DNA of 61,527 bases, from the NCBI GenBank assembly GCA_934255135.1, contig CAKQMV010000011.1:1-61527 (forward strand). The letters are read 5' to 3'. Position 1 is the first letter of the stretch, and each line of letters starts with the position of its first letter. Made by a program: the position numbers and the translations under genes. The stretch is from an uncultured Clostridia bacterium. GTDB lineage: Bacteria > Bacillota > Clostridia > Peptostreptococcales > Anaerovoracaceae. The notes below the pieces were generated by a model, which saw only the letters and a program-made list of their open reading frames with translations, was not told the DNA's origin and did no database searches. Below, one piece after another: positions 1 through 8,128 of this stretch.

Positions 1-84
1 GCGTTTTTTTACTCTTTTCCGTTTTTCCCCAGAACCAGCAAAGGGTAGTGTTTACCCCCAAAGTTGACACAGAGCCTTTTTTAT

Positions 85-105
85 TTTGTGCCCCATTTGT
101 GCCCC
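85..105 (+). repeat. Tandem TTTGTGCCCC repeat, possible integrase arm-type sites
   Basis: TTTGTGCCCC occurs at 85-94 and again at 96-105, separated by one A. The 10-1-10 layout is the same as that of the AAGTAACAAA pairs at both ends of the prophage in this window. Paired short direct repeats of this kind are typical arm-binding sites for the N-terminal domain of tyrosine integrases. I infer the edge of a second integrated element. Confidence 0.4.
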
Positions 106-255
106 TTTTTTTTAAAGCTATATATACCCAGTTTATTTATAACCTGTCTTTTTTCTAGTTCAAATTTCTAGTTCAATTATTATGCATTATTTCGACACTT
201 TTCTACTACATAAATGACATCAATTTTCACAGAGTAGGTGTTAAAATTCATTTTG

Positions 256-283
256 TTAGACAAAGACCAGTATTTAGTATAAT
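256..283 (+). promoter_or_regulatory. Putative sigma-A promoter of the bile salt hydrolase gene
   Basis: A TATAAT -10 box lies at 278-283, with TTAGAC at 256-261 and a 16-bp spacer. It is the best promoter match ahead of the gene at 330 and leaves a leader of about 40 nt. Confidence 0.5.
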
Positions 284-329
284 GAATTTTTTAGTTTAGA
301 TTGTTTAGTTAAAGAATGGATGTGATGAA

Positions 330-1301
330 ATGTGTACAGCAGCTACTTATATGACTAAGGATTTTTATTTTGGAAGAAACTTAGATTATGAGTTTTCGTA
401 TGGTGATGAAATCGTTGTAGTACCAAGAAATTATAAGCTGGATTTTAGACACAAGGAAGCTATCTCTGAGCACTTTGCCTTTGTAGGTATGGCATATGTC
501 GCTTCAGATTATCCACTTTTCTATGATGGAGTGAATGAGAAAGGACTAGGAATTGCCGGGCTGAATTTTGTAGGCAATGCTGTTTACAGTTCTAAACAGA
601 ATAAAGATTATGATAATATCTGCCAGTTCGAGCTAATTCCATGGATTCTCTCTAAGTGTTCAACCGTCGATGAAGCGGAAAGTCTGCTCAGCAGAATACA
701 TCTTTTGGACGAGGCGTTTAGCGAGCAACTACCTGTAGCTGAGCTTCACTGGATGATAGCTGATAGAAACAGAAACATCGTTGTGGAGTTTACAAAGAAC
801 GGAATGAATATTTACGATAATCCTGTTGGCGTTATGACCAATAATCCACCTTTTGAGTTTCAGACGTTTGCTTTGAATAATTATATGAGTTTATCGCCGG
901 TTCAGCCGGAGAACAAGTGGAATGTAATGCTTGACTCATATAGCAGAGGCATGGGAGGTATGGGACTTCCTGGAGATTTGTCTTCACAGTCTAGATTTGT
1001 GAAGGTTGCCTTTACGAAGATGAATTCAACTTCGGAAGCTTCTGAAATGGAGAGTGTTAGCCAGTTCTTTCATATTCTTGGATCTGTTGAGCAGCAGAAG
1101 GGATGCTGCGAAGTTGCACCGGGAAAGTATGAAATTACTTTGTACACATCATGCTGTAACGCCGATAGGGGTATTTATTATTATACAACTTATAATAATC
1201 ATCAGATCACTGCGGTTGATATGCACCACGAGAATCTCGATGGAAACGAAATTTCACGTTTTCCAATTCACGATGAAGAAGTTATAAATTACATAAACTA
1301 A
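330..1301 (+). CDS. bsh: Bile salt hydrolase (choloylglycine hydrolase family, Ntn hydrolase)
   Basis: Predicted to hydrolyse the amide bond of glycine- or taurine-conjugated bile salts in the cytoplasm. The protein (323 aa, normal family length) begins Met-Cys, so removal of Met exposes the Ntn nucleophile Cys2. The other family active-site residues are visible: Arg16 and Asp19 in FGRNLDY, Asn79 in AGLNF, Asn171 in MTNNPP and Arg222 in SRF. The segments NEKGLGIAGLNF, ELHWMIAD and GLPGDLSSQSRF match Gram-positive bile salt hydrolases better than penicillin V acylases, although both share the fold. ATG330 is chosen because only it puts Cys at position 2; its ribosome binding site is weak. The gene has its own promoter and terminator and is convergent with its neighbour. 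Substrate preference is inferred, not shown. Confidence 0.88.
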   Translation: MCTAATYMTKDFYFGRNLDYEFSYGDEIVVVPRNYKLDFRHKEAISEHFAFVGMAYVASDYPLFYDGVNEKGLGIAGLNFVGNAVYSSKQNKDYDNICQFELIPWILSKCSTVDEAESLLSRIHLLDEAFSEQLPVAELHWMIADRNRNIVVEFTKNGMNIYDNPVGVMTNNPPFEFQTFALNNYMSLSPVQPENKWNVMLDSYSRGMGGMGLPGDLSSQSRFVKVAFTKMNSTSEASEMESVSQFFHILGSVEQQKGCCEVAPGKYEITLYTSCCNADRGIYYYTTYNNHQITAVDMHHENLDGNEISRFPIHDEEVINYIN

Positions 1302-1307
1302 AGAAAT

Positions 1308-1338
1308 CCTGCACATTAACTTGTGCAGGACTTTTTTT
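1308..1338 (+). terminator. Rho-independent terminator after bsh
   Basis: TCCTGCACA (1308-1316) pairs with TGTGCAGGA (1322-1330), followed by eight T. It also sits at the end of the convergent dehydrogenase gene and may be partly bidirectional. Confidence 0.85.
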
Positions 1339-2276
1339 TAGCAGATTCTGTTAGGAGTATCTCCTTTGAGGAAACCATTGATGTTAGATGCAACGATGTC
1401 AGCTCTCTTATACATTGCCTGTGTTGAAGCAAATGCGATATGTGGAGTGATGATGCAGTTCTTCGCTTTAACAAGTGGATGGTCATGTTCAAAAGGTGGT
1501 TCTTTCTCAAGAACATCGATTCCGGCACCTGCAATTCTGTCATTATTCAGAGCATCTGCGAGCGCAGCGCTATCAACAACCGGACCTCTTGCAGTATTGA
1601 TCAAAACAGCATCCTGCTTCATAAGTGCAATCTTATCTTCGCTTATAAGCTTCATTGTTGAAGTATTGCATGGAACGTGTACCGAAACGATATCACTATC
1701 TCTCATTACTGTATCTAAGTCAGTAAATTCAATTCCTTCGACTGATTTAGGTGTTCTTGATGTGGCGATTACTTTGCATCCAAATGCCTGTGCAATTCTT
1801 GCAACTCTTGTTCCAATAGCACCAAGACCTACAATTCCAAAAGTCTCACCTTCGAGCTCAGGACCGATCATTGTCTTGGTTCCACCATTCTTTGCTGCTT
1901 CGTTATTGCCAATAATATCTCTATATAGACTGATAACCATTCCAAAAACGAGATCTGCTACTGCACTTGTTGAGTATCCAGCACAGTTGGAAACTGTAAT
2001 TCCATTTGCCTTGCAGTATTCTACGTCGAGATGATCATATCCTGTGAATGCGACACATACGTATTTAAGTAATGGGCATTTTGAGAGGACGTCTTCCTTG
2101 AATTTGATGTTGGATATAACTACAATCTCTGCATCATGGCAGCGTTCAATTAGTGTATCAACATCTTCTGTTCTTGTCTCACAGCATATTATCTCACAAC
2201 CAGGTGCTGCCTTCTCAATTTTTGAATAAAGCTCCTCGGTAGGTATTCCAAGAGGATCTGCAACTACAATTTTCAT
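1338..2276 (-). CDS. D-isomer specific 2-hydroxyacid dehydrogenase, NAD-dependent
   Basis: Interconverts a 2-oxoacid and its D-2-hydroxyacid with NAD(P)H in the cytoplasm. The 312-aa protein has the usual two-part fold: a split catalytic domain and a central Rossmann domain with the GLGAIGTRVAR dinucleotide motif near residue 150. The catalytic Arg is in NTARGPVVD, the Glu in DVLEKEPP and the His in ITPHIAF. The start is supported by AAGGAGG at 2283-2289 and by a promoter-like pair upstream. The substrate (D-lactate, hydroxypyruvate, 3-phosphoglycerate or other) cannot be told from these motifs. There is no C-terminal ACT domain, so it is not the long type of SerA. Confidence 0.88.
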   Translation of the reverse strand: MKIVVADPLGIPTEELYSKIEKAAPGCEIICCETRTEDVDTLIERCHDAEIVVISNIKFKEDVLSKCPLLKYVCVAFTGYDHLDVEYCKANGITVSNCAGYSTSAVADLVFGMVISLYRDIIGNNEAAKNGGTKTMIGPELEGETFGIVGLGAIGTRVARIAQAFGCKVIATSRTPKSVEGIEFTDLDTVMRDSDIVSVHVPCNTSTMKLISEDKIALMKQDAVLINTARGPVVDSAALADALNNDRIAGAGIDVLEKEPPFEHDHPLVKAKNCIITPHIAFASTQAMYKRADIVASNINGFLKGDTPNRIC

Positions 2277-2305
2277 ATCTAACCTCCTTATGGTTCATCG
2301 TTTAA

Positions 2306-2334
2306 ATAGTATTACTTTTGACGTAAAACTTCAA
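2306..2334 (-). promoter_or_regulatory. Putative promoter of the dehydrogenase gene
   Basis: On the minus strand TTGAAG (2329-2334) and TACTAT (2306-2311) are 17 bp apart, about 30 bp upstream of the start codon at 2276. Confidence 0.45.
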
Positions 2335-2446
2335 CAAACATAAAGACAAGCAATAATTTAATAAAAAGGTGGCTGAACTTACCACGATTATATGTACTGT
2401 CCTTAAGATTATCGGGTGATATATTGGTGGTGCGGAGGTATTGAAG

Positions 2447-3373
2447 TTGAAACTGCTAATGCTTTTTAGAGATCGTGAATATATGAATGTTCTTTCTGAG
2501 TGTCTTGTTAAAACGGACAATAATATGATTATTGAAATTGTCAAAAGTGGCAAAATACAAGTCGATGTTTCAGATTGCTGTCTTATTACTGATTTGAGTA
2601 AATCTGATGTAAATGAAATGATTCCAAATACGGTGAAGCTTCCTGTAATTTGTGTAACATCAGATGAAGAGATGATCAGCAATGCTAATGGGATAAACGT
2701 CATATTCAAATATCAGAACATTAATTCAATCATTTCTGAGATTAAAAGCACTATGGGTGAACATAACAAACCCTCCGTGAAACTCTCTGTTTACAGAAAC
2801 TGTAAGGTTATTGCTGTCTGCTGTGACGGCAATAATCTAAGAGCTTTTGATGTTGCATATCGAATATCAAGCCAGTTTATCTACAGAACAGGTGAGAAAT
2901 CTGCAATATTTCCTTTAGTGAGTTTTATTTCCGATGCATTTTCTGATAACCAGGGAGGAAATATAAGAAAGCTTGTTTATATGCTTGAGTCTGGCAATGA
3001 TATACCAAAAGAAATGCTTATTCATGAAGAATCAGCAGGCTCAGGAATTGTGGCACTTCCTGCCGGTATTAATCCGTTTAACGCCTTATCTTTTGACCTT
3101 ATGAGCGAAACGATAGAAATAATACGGTCATATGGTTACAGATATGTAATATTGCTGATTGGCGACTGCCTGAATGAACGAAATCTAAGTCTGCTTCAGA
3201 TAGCGAATGAGGTTTTCTGGATTGATGAGAGGGCTGGGTCGCATAAGGGGTATGAACTTATTTCAAGTCACATGGACGATAATGCAGATGTTACTTATAT
3301 GAACATTCGAAATATGGAAACTACGCTAGATGTCTGGATTGATAATCATATTGTAAGAAAATATGGAGGTTAA
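2447..3373 (+). CDS. TadZ/CpaE-like Tad pilus localisation protein, degenerate ATPase
   Basis: First gene of the Tad operon. TadZ/CpaE proteins combine a receiver-like N-terminal domain with a MinD-like ATPase domain and place the pilus machine at a cell site. Here the N-terminal ~105 residues look receiver-like. The ATPase-like part starts at KVIAVCCDGNNLRAFD, where the Walker A lysines and Thr of the MinD family are missing, so ATP hydrolysis is doubtful. The assignment rests mostly on position ahead of CpaF and on the MinD-like strand pattern. GGAGG at 2434-2438 lies only 2 nt from TTG2441 but 8 nt from TTG2447, so I favour 2447 (308 aa). Confidence 0.6.
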   Translation: MKLLMLFRDREYMNVLSECLVKTDNNMIIEIVKSGKIQVDVSDCCLITDLSKSDVNEMIPNTVKLPVICVTSDEEMISNANGINVIFKYQNINSIISEIKSTMGEHNKPSVKLSVYRNCKVIAVCCDGNNLRAFDVAYRISSQFIYRTGEKSAIFPLVSFISDAFSDNQGGNIRKLVYMLESGNDIPKEMLIHEESAGSGIVALPAGINPFNALSFDLMSETIEIIRSYGYRYVILLIGDCLNERNLSLLQIANEVFWIDERAGSHKGYELISSHMDDNADVTYMNIRNMETTLDVWIDNHIVRKYGG

Positions 3374-3374
3374 A

Positions 3375-4610
3375 GTGAAATCTTTTACAAGAAAAGTTCT
3401 GACAATTAAGTATGCGAAGCTTATTGAAGAAATGGTCGCTAAGGTAAGGCGTCATCTGACTTCATCTGAACAAGCCGGTGAAGATATGTCAATAAAGAGA
3501 TTTACCGAGTTTATTGTTCTTGATTCAGACGAAATAAATCTGATTGACATTTCGGATATAAGTGAGTTTATGAATGCTGTTATACGAAGAACAACCAGTA
3601 AATATGGAATACTAGGTGAACTGCTTGATAATCCTGATATCAATGAAATCATGATTAACGGCCCAGATCACATTTTTGTGGAGATAAATAGGCATATAGA
3701 GGAAATTGATGATGCATTTGTTTCTGAAACGGAACTAGAGGACATCATGCGTATGCTTGCTTCTGATGTTCACAGAGAAATTAATGATGCAAACCCTATC
3801 GTCGACGCAAGGCTTCCTAATGGATACAGGGTTAATGGAGTTCTTAAAACAGTCGCACTGAATGGGCCAATACTTACTATAAGAAAGTTTTCGGATGATG
3901 TCATTACTCCTAATGATCTTATTGATTATGGTAGCCTTCCTGAATGCTGTATGACCGAGCTTCTAAATTATGTAAGGTGTGGGTACAACATATTTGTGAG
4001 CGGGGGAACGTCAAGTGGGAAGACAACTTTTCTTAATGCTCTTTCTATGGGAATCGGCCAAAACGAAAGAATTATCGTTATCGAAGATTCCGCTGAACTG
4101 AAGCTTGATTCTCTTAGCAACATCGTACATATGGAGTGTCGTAATTCTAACTCTGCGGGGCGTGGAGAGATTACGATGCAGGATCTTATTAAAACCAGTC
4201 TTAGAATGAGGCCGGATAGAATTATTGTAGGTGAGGTCAGAGGTAAGGAGGTAGTCGATATGATTCAGGCTATGAATACTGGTCACTCTGGAAGTATGTC
4301 AACTGGTCACGGTAATTCCATCAGGGGAATGCTTAACAGGCTTGAGACAATGTATCTTATGGATGCTGGAATACCAATACATTCGGTTAAGAGTCAGATT
4401 GCAAATGCTATAGATATTTTTGTACATCTTAGAAGACTTAAGGATGGACGGAGAGTAGTGACTGAGGTCGCTGAATTATCAGGTTTTGAGGGTGAGGATT
4501 ATCAGCTTAATTATCTGTATGTTGTCGACCAGGATGGGTTCCTTATACCAACTGGAAATGAGCTTATAGATAGAGAAAGACTTGGTAGCAATGAGGACTA
4601 TTATATATGA
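3375..4610 (+). CDS. cpaF: CpaF/TadA secretion ATPase of the Tad pilus
   Basis: Hexameric cytoplasmic ATPase that powers Flp pilus assembly. About 411 aa from GTG3375. It has Walker A GGTSSGKT near residue 210, Walker B in RPDRIIVGEVRG near 282, and the His-box region STGHGNS near 310, all typical of type II/IV secretion ATPases of the CpaF branch. GGAGG at 3365-3369 lies inside the earlier ATG3363 reading, 5 nt before GTG3375. ATG3363 has no ribosome site of its own, so GTG3375 is the better start. It follows the TadZ-like gene directly and overlaps tadB by 4 bp (ATGA), which implies coupled translation. Confidence 0.93.
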   Translation: MKSFTRKVLTIKYAKLIEEMVAKVRRHLTSSEQAGEDMSIKRFTEFIVLDSDEINLIDISDISEFMNAVIRRTTSKYGILGELLDNPDINEIMINGPDHIFVEINRHIEEIDDAFVSETELEDIMRMLASDVHREINDANPIVDARLPNGYRVNGVLKTVALNGPILTIRKFSDDVITPNDLIDYGSLPECCMTELLNYVRCGYNIFVSGGTSSGKTTFLNALSMGIGQNERIIVIEDSAELKLDSLSNIVHMECRNSNSAGRGEITMQDLIKTSLRMRPDRIIVGEVRGKEVVDMIQAMNTGHSGSMSTGHGNSIRGMLNRLETMYLMDAGIPIHSVKSQIANAIDIFVHLRRLKDGRRVVTEVAELSGFEGEDYQLNYLYVVDQDGFLIPTGNELIDRERLGSNEDYYI

Positions 4611-5350
4611 CATATCTTTATGATTATAGATTTGGAAGGGCTGAAAATGTATTGTTTTATATGTGCTATGCGGGAATTGCTGTTACGGTTTCAATGCTTT
4701 ATTACAAGAGTATTATCTTTGCAGCAGTGTTCATTCCTTTTGCACGAGCAGTAAGAGGCTTTGTGATTGATTACATCATTGATAAGCGTGTGTCAGATTA
4801 CACTGTTCAGTTTAAGGACTTCCTGTTTATTATGGCGACTGCAATAGGTGCTGGTCGATCTATGGAGGATGCTTTATCGGAGGTAATCCCAAGTCTTTCA
4901 AATATATATGGTCGTGATGCTGTGCTTATTAAGGATCTCAAGATGGTATATGAGAGAATCTCCGTTGGAAGAGAAAACGATGTTTCTGTTCTGTATGAGC
5001 TTGCGGTTTCTAGCAGGATAGATGATGTGATTGATTTTGTAACAGTTTATTCGATATGCAAGGTAACCGGTTCAAATCTTGCAGATGCTATGGTCAAGGC
5101 TGCAAATGTGATAATGGATAAGATTGGTATAGAAAGAGAAATTGAAGAGCTTGTTAAGCGTAAGGAGAAGGAGGGAATGCTACTATTTATAATGCCGACT
5201 CTTGTGATACTGCTTCTAAATTTCTGTTCTTCAGATTATATAAGGCCACTATATGAAACCCTTCTTGGGAGACTTGTTATGACTGCGGCAGTGGCAGGAA
5301 ATCTTATTGTTTACCGTATGATCAGAAAAATAATAAAGGTGGAAATATGA
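4607..5350 (+). CDS. tadB: TadB-like inner-membrane platform protein (T2SSF family)
   Basis: Membrane platform subunit of the Tad pilus that works with the CpaF ATPase. The 247-aa protein has two hydrophobic segments near the N-terminus, a helical T2SSF domain (about 60-200, with the MATAIGAGRSMEDAL segment) and C-terminal membrane segments around IMPTLVILLLNF. It overlaps cpaF and the next gene by 4 bp each. It is somewhat shorter than classical TadB (about 300 aa). Whether it is TadB or TadC is set by operon order. Confidence 0.8.
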   Translation: MTYLYDYRFGRAENVLFYMCYAGIAVTVSMLYYKSIIFAAVFIPFARAVRGFVIDYIIDKRVSDYTVQFKDFLFIMATAIGAGRSMEDALSEVIPSLSNIYGRDAVLIKDLKMVYERISVGRENDVSVLYELAVSSRIDDVIDFVTVYSICKVTGSNLADAMVKAANVIMDKIGIEREIEELVKRKEKEGMLLFIMPTLVILLLNFCSSDYIRPLYETLLGRLVMTAAVAGNLIVYRMIRKIIKVEI

Positions 5351-6336
5351 TGCGCAAGATAAGCTTGATAAGATCAGGTGGCGAGAAGAAGTACAGTCAG
5401 GCAGAGCTTATATATGCAATTACACTCGGTGCTGCTGTGCTGCTCCTTATAGCAGTTATTAAGGCTTCCTTTAAAAAACCGGCATATATAAATGATTCTA
5501 ATGGAAATGCAGTAGGCATAATCTGTGAAAATAAATCGGAATCTTCAGAATATAAATTCAGACTGAAAGTTAAAGGTGCGAATGGTACAGAAGAAAGAAA
5601 TATAACCATAAGAAAATATCCGAAACAGAGTAATAAAGACTCTCATTCAGAAGAATCATCAGTAGATGCCGAGCTGTCAGGAATAATTACAGATATTGAG
5701 CTGTCTGATAAGGATAGGATTATGCTTCCACTGAAGCTTTCGGATGGGTCAGTACTTGTGTGGAAAGCTCGCAGTGATAATAATGATGCTGTTATGGGAA
5801 TAATTGTTGGATATCTTATTATTATTGCTGCAGTCATTGTCGAGAAATATCGAAAGCCAATAAGTGAGTCAGAAATCCTAAGGAAAAGAGTTAATGAAGG
5901 TCTGCCGAGATTTGTCAATCAGCTTATTATGCTGATGAATTCAGGAATGATACTCAGCGATTCTATAAAAATGATAAGCGATAGTTATAGAATAATTCCG
6001 ATTGAAGATAGAACTACTTTTGAACAGATGATAATTGATACAGATGATAAGTACTCTAAAGATAGAATGTCTCAAGCTTCGAGAATATTTGAACTGGCAA
6101 GGGAGACTAATGTGAAGGAACTTATAAGAATTGCCGCGATACTGTCAGAGAATGAAAAGAGAGGTTCTGATATTGCGGGAAATCTGGAAAGAGAGAGCAG
6201 TTTTTTGTGGGAAGATAGAAAAATAGTAGCCAAGGAGAGGGGCAAGATTATTGACACTAAGATGTCATATCCGCTGGCCATATTACTGCTTATGTTGATT
6301 GTTATAACAATGGCTCCGGCTATGATGTCTATGTAA
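5347..6336 (+). CDS. tadC: TadC-like platform protein with an extra domain
   Basis: Second T2SSF-type platform protein of the Tad machine, 329 aa. Membrane segments are predicted at about 21-39 and 149-166, then a T2SSF domain (EGLPRFVNQLIMLMNSGMILSDSI, starting about 184; this stretch is quoted in parts: EGLPRFVNQL and IMLMNSGMIL), and a last membrane segment at the C-terminus. Between the first two membrane segments lies a polar insert of about 105 residues (41-147), rich in Ser, Lys and Glu, that I do not know from classical TadC. By topology it should lie outside the cytoplasm. ATG5347 overlaps tadB by 4 bp. Confidence 0.72.
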   Translation: MMRKISLIRSGGEKKYSQAELIYAITLGAAVLLLIAVIKASFKKPAYINDSNGNAVGIICENKSESSEYKFRLKVKGANGTEERNITIRKYPKQSNKDSHSEESSVDAELSGIITDIELSDKDRIMLPLKLSDGSVLVWKARSDNNDAVMGIIVGYLIIIAAVIVEKYRKPISESEILRKRVNEGLPRFVNQLIMLMNSGMILSDSIKMISDSYRIIPIEDRTTFEQMIIDTDDKYSKDRMSQASRIFELARETNVKELIRIAAILSENEKRGSDIAGNLERESSFLWEDRKIVAKERGKIIDTKMSYPLAILLLMLIVITMAPAMMSM

Positions 6337-6353
6337 GAGAGGAGATAACGATT

Positions 6354-6512
6354 ATGACTTTTATTAAAACACTTAAGAATAAGAAAGGTATGGAGTTCGT
6401 ATCAGTGGCAATTCTGGTTGCAATTGCCGTAACTATTGGGTTGATATTTAAGAGCGAGATTACAGATTTCGTAAACAAGACATTCAGCGGACTAAATTCA
6501 TCAAATTTCTAG
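6354..6512 (+). CDS. flp: Flp1-type pilin
   Basis: A 52-aa protein and the likely major pilin. A short basic leader (MTFIKTLKNKKG) is followed by MEFVSVAILVAIAV, a single hydrophobic helix, and IFKSEITDFVNKTF, the signature tail of the Flp1-like pilin family of Clostridia. Cleavage is expected after Gly12 by a prepilin peptidase, with Glu14 near the new N-terminus; no peptidase gene lies in this window. The ribosome site GAGGAGA at about 6339 is good. It sits between the platform genes and tadE, the usual place for flp. Confidence 0.85.
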   Translation: MTFIKTLKNKKGMEFVSVAILVAIAVTIGLIFKSEITDFVNKTFSGLNSSNF

Positions 6513-6519
6513 GTTGTTT

Positions 6520-6852
6520 ATGATTAAGCTGGGAAATATTAAAGGTAGTCAATTTGTTGAAGCAAGCGTTGCACTTCCGATAATCATTCTTACTGTACTT
6601 CTTCTTGTACGTATTTTTGCTTTTTACTTGGAGATACTTGTTACAGGAATCAAGGAGCATGAGATTGTATATGATAAGTGGAAAACGTACGAAGGCAAGG
6701 GTGTCACTAAATATTCAAGAGAAGTGGAGATTAAAATGATGAGAGGTGGAATACTAGGTTTTGATCTTGTTAGGACTCTTGAGGTCAGTACACATCTTTG
6801 TAATGAGGATCTACTGGCGAGGAGCAGGTATTTGATAAATGATAAGGAATAA
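6520..6852 (+). CDS. TadE-like pseudopilin
   Basis: Minor pilin of the Tad system. A 110-aa protein with the class signature near its N-terminus, KGSQFVEASVALPIIILTV: a Gly before the cleavage point, then Val-Glu, then a long hydrophobic helix. The rest is a small soluble domain. The ATG at 6520 is preferred over the TTG at 6514 because neither has a strong ribosome site and ATG is more common. Its end overlaps the next gene by 14 bp. Confidence 0.75.
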   Translation: MIKLGNIKGSQFVEASVALPIIILTVLLLVRIFAFYLEILVTGIKEHEIVYDKWKTYEGKGVTKYSREVEIKMMRGGILGFDLVRTLEVSTHLCNEDLLARSRYLINDKE

Positions 6853-8128
6853 AAAAGGGTCTTCTATGGTCCTTCTATCAATGGTGTTTGTAACATTTGC
6901 CATGTGCATTGCTTCGACGATTGCGATTTCACGGAAGCTTGTGATTAAGAGTGAATGTGAAGCTTTTGGCCTTGTATGGACGAGGGCTGTACTTGGCGAG
7001 TATGATATCAATCTACTCCGTGATTATGGGATACAGGCTTATTGGGGACTTGATTGTGATGTTGAAAAGAAGCTAAATCACTATTCTGATTATTCTTTGA
7101 ATGGGAAAATGTCTATAGATAACGTAGATATAATAGTTGACCTTATGAATTCAGAGCTTAGCAATCCGGATAATTTCAGAACAGCAGTAAAGAAAAGTGG
7201 ATTGACTGCAGCTGCTGGAACTCTGATGAATGATAAGAGGAGAATTTTGATTAAAGATGTTGATGATGATAGGTGGGGGCATCGGATAATAAGAAATAAG
7301 GGCGTTATTGCGAGTTTGCCGTCCAAGGGAATTAAGAATAAGTTTGATGTTGAGCTTATTAAAAATAGTATTAAGAACATTAAAGATAAAGATGATATAA
7401 CTGGAATTTTTAGTAGCTGTGCACATGATCTTGCATTTATGTACAGATATATGGGAAGCCATAATGAAAGACTTGCAGGCAAAGAAACACTTTTAAGGAA
7501 TGAATGGGAGTATGTAGTAACCGGGAGCTACGATGACAACGGAAATTACAAGGCTGCAAAGAATAAAATCCGTTTAATAAGAAATGCTATGAATCTTATT
7601 TATTTGTATAGCAATCCTGAGAAACGTGAACTTATAACCGCAACATCAGAAGCTATTACACCAGGACCAGCTGCAGCTGCTACAGCAATACTTATTTCAG
7701 AAGCATGGGCATTAATTGAAACCGAGTATGATATGGATACCTTAGAGAATAATGGACGCGTGCCTGTAATGAAAAATGAGCATACTTGGAAAACCAGTCT
7801 CAAAAGTGCTTTAAAGAGTGAGAAGGTTAGAGATGCTCTTGATGAAGAGGGGAAGAAGCTTCTTGGAAAGAATTTAAATGATATAGATGAAGAGGGAAGT
7901 TCAGCAACAGGATCTGTAAAGGCGGGATTGACTTATGAGAATTATCTGATGATTCTTGCTGCTTCACTTGATAGGAATATCAGAACATTGAGAATAATGG
8001 ATATAGTCACAATTAATATGAAATATAGACATTACGAGGATTTCAACATGGATGAATATCATACTTCAATAGATTATTCTATCAAGGCTGATGGAAAACA
8101 ATATGAGTTTGATGATGAATATAAATAG
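6839..8128 (+). CDS. DUF5702-like Tad-locus exported protein
   Basis: A 429-aa protein with an N-terminal pilin-like anchor (KKGSSMVLLSMVFVTFAM) and a long soluble part. The segment RAVLGEYDINLLRDYGIQAYW resembles the AEYDxxLxxxYGL stretch of DUF5702 proteins found in clostridial Tad loci, where they take the place of TadG (quoted in parts: RAVLGEYDINLL and RDYGIQAYW). Its role is probably a surface or periplasm-facing pilus component. A run of Ala/Pro/Gly near residue 275 may be a hydrophobic hinge. Overlaps at both ends fit the single operon. Confidence 0.65.
   Translation: MIRNKKGSSMVLLSMVFVTFAMCIASTIAISRKLVIKSECEAFGLVWTRAVLGEYDINLLRDYGIQAYWGLDCDVEKKLNHYSDYSLNGKMSIDNVDIIVDLMNSELSNPDNFRTAVKKSGLTAAAGTLMNDKRRILIKDVDDDRWGHRIIRNKGVIASLPSKGIKNKFDVELIKNSIKNIKDKDDITGIFSSCAHDLAFMYRYMGSHNERLAGKETLLRNEWEYVVTGSYDDNGNYKAAKNKIRLIRNAMNLIYLYSNPEKRELITATSEAITPGPAAAATAILISEAWALIETEYDMDTLENNGRVPVMKNEHTWKTSLKSALKSEKVRDALDEEGKKLLGKNLNDIDEEGSSATGSVKAGLTYENYLMILAASLDRNIRTLRIMDIVTINMKYRHYEDFNMDEYHTSIDYSIKADGKQYEFDDEYK

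Larger units (their letters stand above)
1..329. other. Non-coding left edge: repeat and promoter region
   Basis: I see no convincing coding frame here. The stretch holds T-rich sequence, a tandem 10-bp repeat at 85-105, AT-rich DNA, and the promoter of the gene at 330. The repeat suggests the end of a mobile element lying mostly outside the window to the left. That is inference, since no integrase is visible on this side. Confidence 0.5.

Noticed and set aside
1366..2034. 222-codon plus-strand frame antisense to the dehydrogenase
   Set aside because: A shadow of the minus-strand gene, which has clear NAD-binding and catalytic motifs and a Shine-Dalgarno site.
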